Shown in pieces: positions 1 to 13,676 of a DNA stretch of 64,000 nucleotides. The notes under the pieces are model-generated. The model saw nothing but the letters and a program-made list of their open reading frames with translations. It was not told the DNA's origin and did no database searches. The stretch spans positions 75,413 to 139,412 of the forward strand of contig KL647292.1 in NCBI GenBank assembly GCA_000727475.1. The letters are read 5' to 3'. The stretch's first letter is position 1. Each line of letters starts with the position of its first letter. The position numbers and the translations under genes are program-made. Source of the DNA: Sarcocystis neurona. Taxonomy: Eukaryota; Apicomplexa; Conoidasida; Eucoccidiorida; Sarcocystidae.

Positions 1-1
1 G

Positions 2-3000
2 CTGCAGCCCCTGCAACAGCAGCAGGACCGTCAGGGAGGGAGAAATAAGAAACGCGCGCCACGAGTTGTCGCGGTCTGGACCTGCGGACTCGCTGGAAGG
101 CTGTTTGTAGATTTTGGCAGTAGCTACGCATTCACGCCTGTGAACGATGCACACATCGACGCGCCAGATTTTCTCGAGAACAAGCAACTGCAGCTCCCCC
201 ACGAGCAACAGCTGGTGCAGCGTGAACCACGGCACCGGCAGGAGGAACAGCGCCAGCAGCAGGGTGAACTGCAGGGGCAGTGGGATGCAGAGCGGCAGCA
301 CGGGGAAGAACAGCGGCAACAGGAGGATGAAGAGTGGCAGCAGGGGGACGAACAGCGGCGGCAGCACGGTGAACAGCAGCTTGAATCCTTTGCACGTGGA
401 GGTGAGGAGCAGCAGACTGCCAACGAAGAAGAAGCCGTCAAGAACGGGAAGTCGTCTCTGCAGAGACCACAGCAGGGGACGTCTGCCGGTGCGAAGCGTG
501 AGCCAGCGGGTCTGCTGAGCTTTCACCCTCTCGACCTCTTTGTGGCACCACTGCTACCAGAGCTGTTCCGTCCTTGCCCCACCTGTTGCTGCGCTTCCGC
601 CTCTGCTGCTGCGGGTGAAGATGAAGAGGGCAAGGAGGAGAGCAGTGGTCGTCTCTGTTGTGGTTGGGAAAAAAAAGGAAAAGAGCGGAGGAAGGGGCAG
701 AAGGAGGGCCCTGCTGATGCGTCTCGCAGAGAAGCCGGTGGAGGAGGCAGTCGTTCCTGTCTGCCGCCTTCTGCGGTGCCGCTCGCACTGGAACACCCAT
801 CTGAAAATCTGACACCAACGGGGAGCAGCAGCGGAGCTCTAGCGAAACCGAGGGCAGGAGTAGATGCTTACGGCAGTGTTAGGGGCAGGAGCAGCAGTGA
901 CAGCAGCAACAGCAGCATCAACGGCACCAACGGCAGCGTCAACGGCAGCAGCAGCAACACCAGCGTCAACGGCCCCACCAGCAGCACTACTGACAGCAAC
1001 AGCGTCCCCGGCAGCAGCAGCAACGCTGACAGCAACAGCGTCACTGATAGCAGCAGCAGGTACCGAGGTGACTGTAGCACTTCCCAGAGCAACCACGCCA
1101 GCGGCAATAGCTTCAGCGATCGCCAAAGACCCGACAGCGTTTGCAGCAATAAGTGGAGCAGGGACAGCGACACAACCAGCAGAAGAGTGGAGTGTGTCCG
1201 CTGCGGGAAGGGAAGAAGCAGCTGCTTGCTCAACAGCAGCGGAGGCAAAGTGACTCCTTCGCTTCTTGGGCTGCGGCGGCGGGAGCAGCTGTTGCACTTC
1301 GCCTTCCTCGCGTTGGATGCTGCCAAGGCGCGTTTCCCTGGACTAGACGGCGCAGCAACAAGAACCTGCTGCAACAGAAGACGTGCAGCACCAAGGGATC
1401 GAGCAGCAGGTGCAGAAACCACTGCCGGTTCTTGGCGCAGTGGAACGAAACGTAAAGGATCAAACGCGTGCAGCAACACACGAGACAGAGAAACAGCAGC
1501 AGTGGCACCTCCCACGTCCTGCAGCGGCGGTCCACCAGTCCGGGCAGGATCAGGACAACGCGCCGGTACAAGAGATACTGCACCGGAATACGTGCGGCGT
1601 CGAGCACTCGAGGAAACAGAGGGCAGCAGAGGAGAAGAAGAAGCTTGCCACGGAGACGTAGATCAACACAGGCAACAAGCAGGACGAAACGCCGATGGAG
1701 GTCAGTCAAGACAACAGGACGTAGTACCTGAGGAGAGGCCCGGGTCAGCTGGGGAGGGCGGGGACGAGCTTGAAAAAGCCGAAGGAGTAGATGAGTGTAA
1801 TAGCATTTGCCAGTGGGTGGAAGACTGCGCTGTTACTCTGTGGCGCAGGGCCGTCACTTTCCAGCGACATGCTTCTTCTTCTCCGTCTCCAGAAAACAAG
1901 AACCGAACACACACAGCAGCAGCGGCAGCAACGGAAGCGGGCACACCAACAGCAGCAGCAGCAGCGACACCCGTCCAACGAACCGCAGCACTCGAGCCAG
2001 GAGTGCCAGGAGGGGCGCCAGTAGCGACACGAAATGAAGACGGTGGCTGTCGTCGAGGATCAGCACCAGTGCAGCAGGAAAACGACGTTGAGAAACGCAC
2101 GGCGCTTTGTGAAGAAAAGAGCCCGTTCTTCAGCAGAAGGAGCAGCTTCTCATTTCTGTCTCCCCCAACAAACTCCGGCACCGGCCACAGCAGCAGGGAC
2201 AGCAGCAGCAACAGCAGGGCGAGAAACAGGAGCAGCAGTGGCTACGGCTACTGGCTGGATGTGTCAAATAAGAGAGAAGAGGACGACATTGACTTTAAGA
2301 CCGAACGGGAACTACGGGAGGTGGCAAGGCTCTTGGTGAAATCCTCTCGCGGCTGCTACTCGCCTATTGCCTCGCTGATGGGTAAGAGAGAGAAACTATG
2401 ACCTTCACCTTCAGTTCGCCTTTCCGCTCTTAATAGGTGCAGCGCAATAGCGTCCTCACACAGGACAGCGTCTTAGCAGAACGCGAAGACAAGTACAGAG
2501 CTCCTGCATTGCATGCGCGCTGTTGACTATGCGGGGCGGCTGCCGCGCAAAGCGTAGCTTTTGGGAGAAAGGCTGATGCAGGGGACTGTCTTGCCTCTTT
2601 TCGTGGGTGTCTGTACGGGTCGTTTGCACGAATGTACGACACTAGGGAGCTTTTTCTGGAACTGCCTCCACGGGGCACTCCTCTGGCAAGCAAGAGCACG
2701 TGTGCGCGTCGTCGGGCGCGTCGTCACCTTCGCACGTTGCACCACCCACTCTCTGCAGTAGCCGCTGCATGCACGTGGAGAGCGGACTATCTAAAGTTGC
2801 TCAGAACGAGCTTCCGCAGACGTGTTGGTTACTGGTTCCCCCCACTGGATGACGGCGCTTCTTGACGCGCAGCGGCGTTTGCAGCACGACGTTCGCACAG
2901 GGCTGCCTCTACGTCGCCTCGCCCCCTACTTGACTGAGTACTGGCTGCTGCTCAATGTTTCAACAGCGCAGAAGAGAAAGCTGCCGATTCCAACGCACCT

Positions 3001-6000
3001 GTCTATTCATACACGCGTGTGTGTCTTATTAAGACGTGGGTCTCTCTGTTGGACAGGCGCTGCGTGTGCGGATGTCCCCACACCCACGCTTCCAGCACTC
3101 GTGGCGACTCCCACGTGTAGCCGAGCATTTTTGAATCTCCGGCTGTCTCTGTCCAGGGTCACCGGTGCCTCTGTCTCTCTGTGTCTCTCAGTTTTTGCCT
3201 GCCAGTGAGGAGCACCGGCACAGTCGACTGCGCGTTCACCGTGTACACGCGTTTCAACAGGTTTTGACTTTCACGCATCTTTTTTGGTAGAACGTTCAAG
3301 AGGTCCAGCAGACTCTCGTTTGCAGCGCGCGTCTGCTGCCCACGCGGCATTACCAGCAGGTGCAGCCTTCTCCTCAGGCAACCCCGGAAGTGCCGTGACA
3401 CCTCCCTCCACGCATCGGCAGAGGTGTGGATGCGTGAAGAAAGGCGTGGCGGCGCTCGGCGCTACTTTGAGTGTGTGTTGCGTACAGCTTCTTCATCCTT
3501 TTTGGGACGTCCTTTCGTTTCTCTCTGCAGAGAGTTGCAACCTCCGGGACACCTCCTTCTGGTTGTTAGAAAAGTCTGTTCTGCTCCCCCGCCTCCACAG
3601 ACGCACAACGAATTTTGTCTATCTTTTTCGAAGTGCGGAATTTGGTTGTTACGTCAGCAAATGCGAACGCATATACGTGCGACCCGTAGATGTGTGTATA
3701 TATATTCAAGCATGTTTCTTTGAAGGTGTGTCGTCAGGGTACGTGCGTGAATGTGAACCAGGGTATGTGTGTATATGCATATATATATATAAATATCTGT
3801 ACGCGTATGTGTATATACACACATACAGGTGTACGCATATGTAGAGAGAGCGAGAGTACAACGCAGATCTGCAAGTGTTTGCGTACGGATTCGTCTGCGT
3901 TCTTTTTGTGAAGATACGGACATACATGCATATGTATATATATGCGTGTCCACGCTTGTTTTCTGTAGATGTCGATCTCTCTCACCTGAGCCAGTAGAAC
4001 CTTTCGTGGACTCTAGGTAGGCCGACAATTTTTTTGTGTGGCCGTTTGGAGCAGCACAGAGGAGACGTTCATTTCCTTCTCCATTCGCGTGCGGCTTCTG
4101 TCACGCATGAGCTGCGTCTGTCTTTCCGCTTGTGAAGCAGCCAGCAGCAACCGGAGGTCGATCATTTGTCTCTCTTCGATTGTCTTGTGTCTTATTCTCT
4201 GCAAGGAGCACGTCCGCGCAACTGCGGCAACTGGCTATAGCACGTCCGTCTTCAATCTTTCATTCGTCCTTTTCTGACAACGCTACTCGTTTGGTTCATG
4301 CAGGAGGGCTAGCGGCGCAGGAAGCGTTGAAAGCGATAAGCGGCTGCTTCACGCCCATTCATCAGTTCTTCTACTTTGATGCACTGGATCTCGTCCCCCC
4401 TCCTGCTGCATCGTCGACTCGTCTGCCTCGTCCTCGCGGTGCGTCACCGGCTGCATCTGGACAAATGGATTCCAGAGATGCAGGCAGGACAGCAGCAGCA
4501 GCCCTGAACGCAGCAGCAAAAGCAGCGGAAAGGAGTGCAGCAGGAAGACGGGTGGAGGCCACAGGCGTCAGCACAACAGCAGACGCCGCAGCAGCAGCAC
4601 CACCAGGAGAAGGAGGCGACGCAGCAGCAAGAGGAGAGGATGCAGCAGCACCAGGCGCAGAAGTGGAGGCATTTGTGTCCCGCGCTGCCTCGGCGTCCGC
4701 GCAGCTATGCCCGTGCTGCTGCGTTCTTGCTTTCCCTGGGAGATGGAGAAGACAGGAAAGCGTCCTTGGGACAGCGCTGCATACTCGACTTCAGAAGCAG
4801 CGAGTGTTCCTCGTGGGTGCAGGGGCCATCGGATGTGAAATGTTGAAGATGATGGCGCTGATGGGGGTCGGCTGTGGCCAGTATCCTCCCGTGGCGGGGC
4901 CAGCAGGAGCAGCCGTTCAAGTGGCGAGGACACGCGGAGTCGCAGACGGTGTTTCAGCGAGAGCGAAAGCAGCGCGAAGCGTTGCGGCAGCAGACACAGC
5001 AGAGGCGGCAAGAGACGCAGCAGCAGCGGCCGTGGAGGCAGCAACAGCGGCAAGACACGTGTGTGAAGCAGGGGCAGTGAATGGCGAGGCAGCAGCAGCT
5101 GCAGGGGAGGCTGCAGCAGCAGCAGCAGCGAGGGCCAGAGCAGCAGCAGCACGTGCACAGGCTGCAGCGAGCGACGCAAGAGCCGCAGCAGCGGCACTTC
5201 GCCACTCACATTCGGGACGTGACGGCACGGTCCCAGCAGGAAGGGGAGAAGACGGAAGAGCAGCAGGTGAGGCAGCGGGTGTTGCCAGAGCCAGGAAACA
5301 AAGACAAGAAGAATGTGCGACAGGGAGCAGAGAACAACGGGCTGTAAAAGAAAGCGCAGACACGTCAGGAAGAAGAGAGGGGGGCTGCATCACAGTAGCT
5401 GATGCAGACGTCGTGGAGCGATCGAATTTGAACAGGCAGTTGCTATTCACGCATCAGGACGTCGGACGTTTCAAGGCAGCGGCAGCTGCTGCCGCTGCGA
5501 AGCGGCTGAATGCAGCGACGCGGGCACATCCCGTGCAGGCATTTGTGGGGAGAGGGAGCGAGAATCTCTTCGACGTGGATTTCTACAAGCAGCAGGATGT
5601 CGTGTTGATGGCGTTGGACACGGTGGCTGCCCGCATGTATCTGGATTCCCAGTGCTTGTTGTACCAGAAGCCCCTTGTTGAAGCTGGAACGTTAGGGCTG
5701 AGAGGTAGGCAGGCACACACATCGCCACGTGTGTACACGCACCTGTCTTGGGGGTCCTCTCCGCCGCGGTCTCCTGCGTGTGTGTCCGCGGGGTGGTAAG
5801 GGTTTTGTTTCATTGCTGCCTGGTGTACAGACAGCGGACGTGACTGCAAATGCGGTACGCAACTCAGCTGACCCATCGGACAAATCAGAACGCGACATCC
5901 AGAAAGTAGCCACGTGTGTACACACGCTCGGAGTGCACCCCCTTCCGTCTGTGTCTATTATATGAAGCCTGTGTGGGGTGCATGGAAGGCATCATCACCA

Positions 6001-9000
6001 GGGAATAAATAAGAGGAACACCGCGTGAGGGACATTCACAGGAGGTGCACCTGCGTCTCGCGCCGTCAGGAGCTTCTTCTTCTGCCCGTCAAATAAAGTC
6101 TGCGACTCTGTTTCACCTAACACTTGAATGTGCGTGCGCGTGGTGTTTCTAGCGTCTGCAGGAAGTGAATATCAGCCACTTCCTCTTGAGCAGCAGGCCA
6201 CTAGTGCGAAAGGAGGATCCTAGACCAGACCGCGTTATGACGCAGGATATGCGCGTAGTGTGGCGCATATTTGACGCACCAATTCGTCTGTGCGTCACGC
6301 GTTTGCATTCGACGTGCACGAGAAACGTCGAGAAAGGCTCTCTCTCCAAGGGGCGTAATTTATAGGAGAGATGAGGGGAGGAAGTGCTGTGTCTACGTCA
6401 GAAGCACGTATAAGTAGTAGACTGACGGCTTGTGAACAGACGCGTTCCTGTGATATCTATGGGAATGAAGACACTACTACTAGTAGTACAGGATGCAGCG
6501 GTCCTGTGGGTAGGTGCCGTGGATGTCTATACTGCACACGATAAACAGGTGGAGGACAGCGCATACACTCGTGTATGTCAAGTTAGGGACATACGCCACT
6601 TTGGTTCTCTCCGTGTGGACACTCGGGTCTTCGAAATTAAAAATGCGTGTACTCCATACTATCAGGTACCACATACTATCAGCAGCGTATTCACACATAT
6701 ATACACGCTTGTGACGCTATATCAAGGCTCCCCCCTTTTACGTGCATGTATATATAGGTGTGCTAGCGTCTGGTGCTGCAGCGTGTTGTCCTGCTTTCGT
6801 CCCGCCAGATAACCTGTGGGATGCGGGTGAGCAGAAGTTCTGGCCGTCCCCTGCATGCGTCGAAGAGAAAGCGGGCGTCCAACTCGGCGTTCACAAACCG
6901 ACGCGTGTGCTTCACGTTGACAGCACAGCAGGGGCCCACGCAGTTGCTGCGAAAAGCTGGTCGGAGGTTCAGAGGGAACCCACACGTGTCTGCATAGAAA
7001 TTGACGCTGAAGTCTTCAGGCACGCTGCTGTTGCGTATGTCTTCCTAACCTGCGCGAGTATCCGTGGGCGTCCTATTCGGCACAGAGGGGGCTGCTGCAC
7101 ACAGCTGTGTGCATTTACACACACGCGTGCATACGTGTGTAGGATGTCACGTCTGCATGTATGTGGATGTGGGTACGTAGGTCTATTACGTGTGTATACG
7201 TGCGTATGTGTACGTGTGGAGGGGTGGCGTCTTAGAGAGAGAGACGGGCGCGTAGGTCCTCGGATGCGTGTCACGTTCGCCCCCACTGCTGCGGTTCCTC
7301 GGCTGCCCTCTACGGATGCGGAGCCGCATCTATAGGCACAGCAGCTGGCGCTAGTGTGCCGAGGTACCTGGCACGCTGCCACGCCGACACCCGGCTGCAC
7401 GTTCTCCTCGTCGACTTGTTTGGGTGAACGTGAGTAGATGGACAAGCCGCATACAGGTGCTCGTTGCACAGTCGCATTGTGTGCGATCCAGCACGCCGAC
7501 CGAGTGCCCAGCCCGTTGGAGCCGGCAGCGGGCAGTGCGTAGAGAGAACGAGCGACGCGTGTCTAGAAAGGTCGCTTCTTGTTCTTCGCCACACACAGCT
7601 GTACAGGTGCAGCAGAGCCACGTACGTGTACGTACGGGCACTGACCTCTGGCCGTCGCCTGCGCCGGCAGGCTTGTCTCTGCGTCAAGCTCGACACCGCA
7701 GAGACACACACAGTGGCTGACGTCGCCTTTGCCCATGCGTGCCACCGGCGACACATGCGTATTAGCGTGCACGTTGTTGCTCACGCCTGTCTGCGGATGC
7801 AGGCACACCTTGAAGAGTCAGTCATCTGTGCACGTGTGTGTTAAAATATGTAGATGCTGTTGTGACTTTTCTGCAGAATATACACACACAAACCGGCGAT
7901 CTGGGACTCGTCTGTTAGCTGTCTGTAGTCGTGGTCCGCGTCACTTGGTTATACTGACGTTAACCGAAGCTCTGGTGTCGGATCGCACTGTGTGTGTATA
8001 CATGTGAACCTACCGTGTGTATGAAACCATGCATAGCTGTATGCATACAGAGGCGTATATCTGTGTATATCTATCTGTGTGTTTGTGTTCGCAGTGCGTG
8101 TGTACGAGTGCAGCAGTTTCTGATATACTTGCGTGTTCGTGCCACTAATTGGTGCAAGAATGCCTGTTCTCATCCCTGTGTCCAACGCAGGTCACGCACA
8201 GGCCTTGATCCCGCATTTAACCGAGTCGTATGGATCTACCGCAGATCCGCACGCGGACGACGAGGGGAAGCCACAGCCGATTTGTTCCATCAGGGGCTAT
8301 CCCACCTCTCCCGTCCACTTGGTAGAGTGGGCACGTACTGCTGTTTTCGATGTGTATTTTAGTCAGCGAGTCGGTGAAGCTGCGCTTTCTTCAGCACTTG
8401 AGAACGCGAAAGACAACGCAGAAGAGGAACGGACAGAAAGCGCAGCGCAGCAGCACGAGGAGCAGCTGCATGCGGCTGCGGGGCACTGGAGGGGTCTGCA
8501 GCAGCCGCGGGAGCAGAGAATACAGCAGCAGCAGCCGGGGAACTGGATTAAGAACCAGCAGCAGCGGCAGGAGGGACACGACCACCAGCAGGAGGCACGG
8601 ACCCTGGACCAGAAACAGCAGCGACCAGGTCTACAAGATCCGCACCGCGTCTCCAGGAAGGAGCAGCACAAGCTGGAACGAGGGCAGCACGCGTTGTTGA
8701 AGCTTCAACAGCAACGGTTGCAAAACTTGACGGAAAATCGCACGTCGGATGAGAGGGATGTCCTGCTGTTGTGGATGGCACGAGACGGTCTGCAGCAGCA
8801 GCGGTTCACTCAGTTTTCCCTAACGGGTAGTACAGAGAGACCGCAGGATGAAGCAGATGCCGCGGCCTCGGCTGCCACTGCCGTAGCGGGGTCTCTCTCC
8901 TCCTCTTCGGACGCGCAGCGAGAGGTGGAGAGGATTTTGGCTGATCGAAATGAAGGAGAACGTCAACCAAAGCAGGAGCAGTGGAAGCAGCACCGACAGC

Positions 9001-12000
9001 TGCTAAGCCGAAGAAGCAGCAATGGCAGATGCAACCACGTGCAGCAAGACCACCTACGCAGAGGACATGCAGCACCTGGTCCAGGAAAGGCACGCACACC
9101 CAGTGAGAGCCGTAACGTTCGCCCTGCTGCGGTTACTAGCTGCTCCAGCTTTGATAAACTGCCGCTGCAGGAGCAGAATCTCCTTGTGTTCGTTATAGAG
9201 CGTGCACTCATTCTTTTTCATTCTCTTTTTGTGGAAGAAATTCAAGCACTGAGACAGAGTGGAAGAACAGCCGACGCCGAGAACCCAGGGGAAGACCTGA
9301 TGCTGGATCCCCTCAAGGCAGAGGTGAACGGGGGACCCGGAGATCGTGGAAGCCGCAGCAGTGGCCACATCAGCAGCAGTAGCAACGGCGGCAGCACCCA
9401 CCGCGTGACCAACAAGAGCGCCAGTGGCAACAAACGTGAAGGGTTTAGTGCAGCAGAAGAAGAGCACGTTGCGGCTATCGCCAAGCAAGAGAGCGCAGGC
9501 GATATGGAGCAGCAACCGGGTGAGCATCAAGAGAGAAGCTCTGACGTGTCGTCTCGTGCTTTACACCTAAAGCTGGATTTAGATGACGCAGACATGTTGG
9601 AGTTTGTTATTCGCGCAGCCCAGCTCTTAAGTGAATCATTAGTAGCAACTCCCGTGCAACGTACAGTAGCAGCAGAAGCACAACCTGCGCAGCAGCGACA
9701 GAGAGACCATCGACAGCAGCGGGAGGAACACGTAGAGCAGCAGCGGCAGCATTTTCAACGCCAGCAGCTGCAACAGCAGCTTCAACAACAACCACTCGAG
9801 CAGCGGCAACGGCAGACTTACTGGCAGCAGCAAACGCAGGAGCCGGCCTCCGCGTCGGGCTGGGCCACGTCCTCTGAGTCTTCCGATGACGCAGAGAAAA
9901 AACAGTTTCGTTTGCTTGACCGAGACGAATGCTGGACGCCGTCAATCGTGCGATGTGTTGTAGCGAAGCTTATAGAGTATCACCAAGTAGATTCGGCAGC
10001 GGCACTTGCAGCGGCGCTGCACAAGCAGCCGGACAAGACACTAGCGTGGGGCCAACCTGCTGCTGCTGCTCACGAGAAACTGACGAGGCTACGACATCCG
10101 GAAGAAACTAGGAGAGTGAGGAAGCTTGAAGAAAACGCAACAGAAAAAGAAGAAGATCAGGCAACAAAACCATACCCAGCTCTCGTGCGTTGTCGCTACC
10201 CTTTTGCAACGGTCAAAGTCGATTCAAGTAAGGATCTCCTTCGCTTCTTAGAAGGAAATCAGCAAAACTACGAGTATTATATCAAGTACTTACTCGAATG
10301 CGCGCCACACGAAATAACACCTGATTCTTATTCTCAGGGCGCGGGCTCCGGGAGCACTGGTGGCAACGATACTGCACACGTCTTTCCTGCTGCTAAATTC
10401 GCTGATGCGGCCACTGCAATCTCGTCGGCTGCCTTTTCGGCTGAGTTCTGTAACCTTCTCGCTTCGCCCGCTACTGTTGCTCGTCGCAGCCCTGTTACTG
10501 GTTATTGTGTTCCATCTACTCTTCCCCTCTCTGCTACTACCACCTCTTCTGTTGCTGCCCTTGCAATTTCTCCTCCTGTTGCATCGTTCCGCTCTCCCGC
10601 AAACGTCACATCCCAAGATTCGCCTGCTGCTGCGCCTTCTGCGGTTTCTTTTGCCGCCACTCCTGCTGCTGGTTTTGCAACACCGTTTGCTGTTCCAGCT
10701 CCAGGGGAATCGCCTGGTGCGGCTAGCGCCTCTTATGTTGCTGCGCCTGCAACAAGTGTCCTGCCTGCTGCTGCTACTGCGGATCCCACTCTGTCCCCAA
10801 AAGCGTTATGGGGTTTACGGCCTTTGTCATATGACAAGAACTGCTTACTGCATTTGTCTTTTTTGACAGCAGCAGCACGCCTCCGCGGCCGGTGCTTTTC
10901 GTTCCAGCAGCTGCCTGACCTGCTAGCGGTGCAGCAGCTGAGCGGCCGCATAATACCAGCAACAGCTACAGCCACAACAGTTGCTGCTGCACTTGCGTGC
11001 GTTGAGTTATATCGTATAGTGAAATTGTTTGACTTACCAGGTAGAAGACGTTTGCTCGGTGTCACAGGCCGAAACAACTTACAAAAGACGCAGCGGTCAC
11101 AGAATAACAGAAAAAGAATGGAGAAGACAAAGACGTACGAAAAAAGCCAGCAAAACACCGTACCAGCAGGAAGAGGAAACGAACAGCAAGGACAGGCAGG
11201 AAGTGCACAAACTGAAGTGCAGCACAATGCGACCAGCTACGCAGAAGAGCGCGAACTCAGACATATGTCCCTAGCTGAGGAGTGGAAGAACCGGAAACGT
11301 AGTAACACTCTACAGCTTACGGAGAAGGGTGCAAACGTCCCGCCGACTAAAGCAGCACAAAATTTTTCTCGTGCCGACGCGTACTCCACGATTGCCAGTT
11401 TGGTGGGCGGGTTAGACAAAACAAGAGGAGACAACGGAGAATATATGCTTTTTGCTCAACCGATGATAACGCACAAACAGGTACGCCCTGTAGAGCTCGC
11501 CCAAGCACTGCAGCGGGGCCAAGACGCTGAACAACGTGAAACAAGGGACACTCGTTCCGTTGCTGACTTCTACCTTCATGGAAACAAATACTTACCTACT
11601 GGAAAAGGAGACCACCTCTCGAGTTGCACAGAGGGAAGGGCTGACAGTGCTGCTCCTTGTCATTTGCCATATGCGTTAAAAAAAACAACCGAACAAGCGA
11701 AGCCCACAGTGGCGTTGCAGCTGGAGAGGAATTTGCCTGTTGCGCACGACTGGGGACAGAACACCTTCACCAGGAGAGGAGCGGAAGTAGGACTGAAAAG
11801 AGGAGCCGCGTGGGGGGCGGCAGCGGCAGCAGCAGGCGTCTACGCGGCTTCAGGAACACCAGTCACATCGGACAGCACGGGTGCACCTGAAGTAACATCA
11901 GAGAAACGCGCTCGTGGAGACTCGGGCAAATACGACGCGTTAGAGGCACCGGCAAGAGCAGGACGCTCCACAACAGCAACACCAGTAGTAGGAACATACG

Positions 12001-13676
12001 CCCGCGCAGCAGCACAAGCAGCGGTGGGCAACTCAGGAGCAGAATACGCAGCAGCACCGTCTGCAGATAGTTACTCAGAAGGTGGAGACGCCGGAGGGAC
12101 ACTAACACCCACAGCGGCTAAGCTGTGGAATGAAGCACTACCGACGAGCACAGCGGGCCGAGAGCGCGTGCGAAAGAAATTTAAATCCTCATTTTTTAAT
12201 TTGAGTGCCTTTTTTCTCACGGACGCAGCCCCTGTAGCTCCGCCGACGGCAGAGATCCCTGGTGGGCTGCTGCAGGGAGTTGAATTCACACCTTGGGACT
12301 TCCTACGCCTGTACTTCCCTTCTTCATCGCAAATACCAAAGCTTTATCCAAGAGAGGGGCAGGAGGGGACCAATTGTTGTGGGGGCGGACGGTGTTGCAG
12401 ATGGTACCGAGGCGAACGGGCGGAAAACGAAGGAGATCGCAGAAGAGAAGAACAAGGAGGACGAGTCACTTTTGCAGACCTACCACGCACTAAAGAGAAC
12501 CAGGCAGCAGGCACTGGATCGATAGAGGAAGAGGAGGCAGACACTGCTTCGCATTCACCATCTGAACAGAAAGCAAATGCGCTTTCGGATGAACAGTCAC
12601 AGGCCGTCCTCCGTTTACCGTTTACAGAAGAGGAAGAAGCGGCAGCGGCTGCTAACGTTATCTCGGTGGCAGACCTTGTAACACTTCTAGAGGAAACACT
12701 GGGCGTTAGTGTTTCTCTGCTTACGTGTGAAGATGCCGTCCTGTATGACCGAGACGCCCTGTCTGAAATTAGTGGGAATGGAGGAGCCGAAAAATTCGAA
12801 GACAACGTGAGCGAAAGTGAGGACAACCTGGAGGACGGACGCGGGAAAGAAGCAGAATGGAGAGGTCAGAAAAGACTGCAAAAGAGAACAACGAGTTGTG
12901 AGAGAATCGCTGCAGCTGCAAGAGAAGAAGGGGGAGGAAGGGAAAAAGGAAAAACAGAAGGGTCTGCTGGCTCCTTCGGTTCGACTGATACAGTCGTCGA
13001 CATCCTGAAGTACAGAGGAATCAGCAACAGCGTCGCCAGGGGCAGCATCGACAACAGCGACAAAAAGAACAACAGCAGTTCCAGCAGCAGGAAGGATGTC
13101 TCTTTTATTTCCCTACCTTCGTTATTTTCTCATGATGTGGGTAAAGAACAGAGGTCACTTGCTGCGATACTACGAGAAGTTATATTGAAGACAGCAGCAG
13201 CGGGCGCAGAGGGGCTTCACTCAAATTGCCAAGATAAGGCCGGCTTTAATACTTCCACGAAGGTTCACCAGGATCTAGAAGCTGAACAAAGAGCAGAGCA
13301 CCGGACACTTGAAGCAGCTGACATGCGTAGAGAGCACGACGACGGAGATGGAAAGCCAAAAAATCTAGAGGTAGAGAGTTTTGTCCCACATCTGACAAGT
13401 AGAAGCACACTTGTGCAAGACGAACCGGAAACGCCAGTGTCTACTCGTGGTCACGTAAACGATACCTCGACTCAAGGAGAACGCATAGCTAGCAAGAAGC
13501 AGTCTCTAGGCGGTGGGAGTGCAGTGACAACAGAAAGGAAGATCAGCCGTGTTGACATGCTTTCGAACGCAAGCAAGGACAAGTATAAGTGGGTAGTGGT
13601 CGACATCGTCTGCACAGACCAAGAGGGTACAGAAGTGATTGTGCCACAATTGAAGGTCTGTATCCGTCTTACCTGA
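2..13676 (+). CDS. UBA1: Ubiquitin-activating enzyme E1 (UBA1-like), 5' partial, three exons
   Basis: Exons 2-2381, 4304-5704 and 8191-13676 (TGA stop), both joins in phase 1; 3088 codons in the window, and the frame is already open at base 2, so the N-terminal adenylation half lies upstream. E1 activates ubiquitin with ATP and passes it to E2 enzymes. In order I see the TRGLFGQLF-like segment (RLFVDFG, bases 98-118), QLLHFAFLALDAAKARFPG (about 1285-1341), the exon-joined SPIASLMGGLAAQEALKA, then the ATP-binding LVGAGAIGCEMLK (about 4812-4850), VADADVVERSNLNRQLLF (about 5395-5448), ALDTVAARMYLD (about 5611-5646), the catalytic-cysteine block PICSIRGYP (Cys codon 8283-8285), GRIIPATATATTVAAALACVE (about 10940-11010) and a C-terminal ubiquitin-fold domain ending VVVDIVCTDQEGTEVIVPQL. 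IPHLTESY before the Cys favours UBA1 over the SUMO E1 UBA2. The protein is about three times the usual length because of Gln/Ser/Ala-rich insertions. Some could be unrecognised introns. Confidence 0.93.
2382..4303 (+). other. Intron of UBA1 (1922 bp)
   Basis: The donor reads G|GTAAGAG after the codons for SLM, and the acceptor is TTCATGCAG|GA. Joining restores MGGLAAQEALKA, which matches the conserved IGGLAAQE segment of E1 enzymes. The intron carries alternating pyrimidine-purine DNA (about 3670-3850, with TATATA and ACACGTGT motifs) and no convincing gene of its own. Confidence 0.92.
4877..5388 (+). repeat. Ala/Glu/Arg-rich GCA-CAG insertion inside the E1 adenylation domain
   Basis: About 170 codons of low-complexity sequence, mostly GCA, GCG, GAG and AGA, separate MALMGVGCG from ITVADADVVERSN. 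In other E1s these two elements are almost adjacent strands of the nucleotide-binding fold. The frame stays open throughout. I found no good GT donor after GVGCG, so I read it as a translated homopolymer-rich insertion rather than an intron. The same triplets on the same strand encode Gln or Ser in other parts of this gene (for example 210-400, 870-1070, 8440-8620, 9660-9840). Confidence 0.75.
5705..8190 (+). other. Intron of UBA1 (2486 bp)
   Basis: The donor is GAGAG|GTAGGC and the acceptor CCAACGCAG|GTC. The splice restores GTLGLRGHAQALIPHLTESY, matching GTLG-KG-VQV-IPFLTESY of UBA1 and placing the catalytic Cys 31 codons into the next exon. Several frames inside the intron are open for up to about 197 codons (such as 6742-7335), but they match nothing I know and consist of CGTGTGTA-type alternating sequence. 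I treat them as non-coding. Confidence 0.93.

Noticed and set aside
124..441. Minus-strand Cys/Ser-rich frames opposite the E1 exon
   Set aside because: They are the reverse complement of CAG-rich Gln coding sequence. Similar shadows at 4568-5450 and 8363-8671 were discarded for the same reason.
6742..7335. 197-codon plus-strand frame
   Set aside because: It lies wholly within the second E1 intron and consists largely of GTGTGTACGTG-type sequence.
8133..8190. A start codon for a separate 1847-residue protein at 8133
   Set aside because: This stretch is the intron end; the conserved E1 sequence begins exactly after the CAG at 8190.
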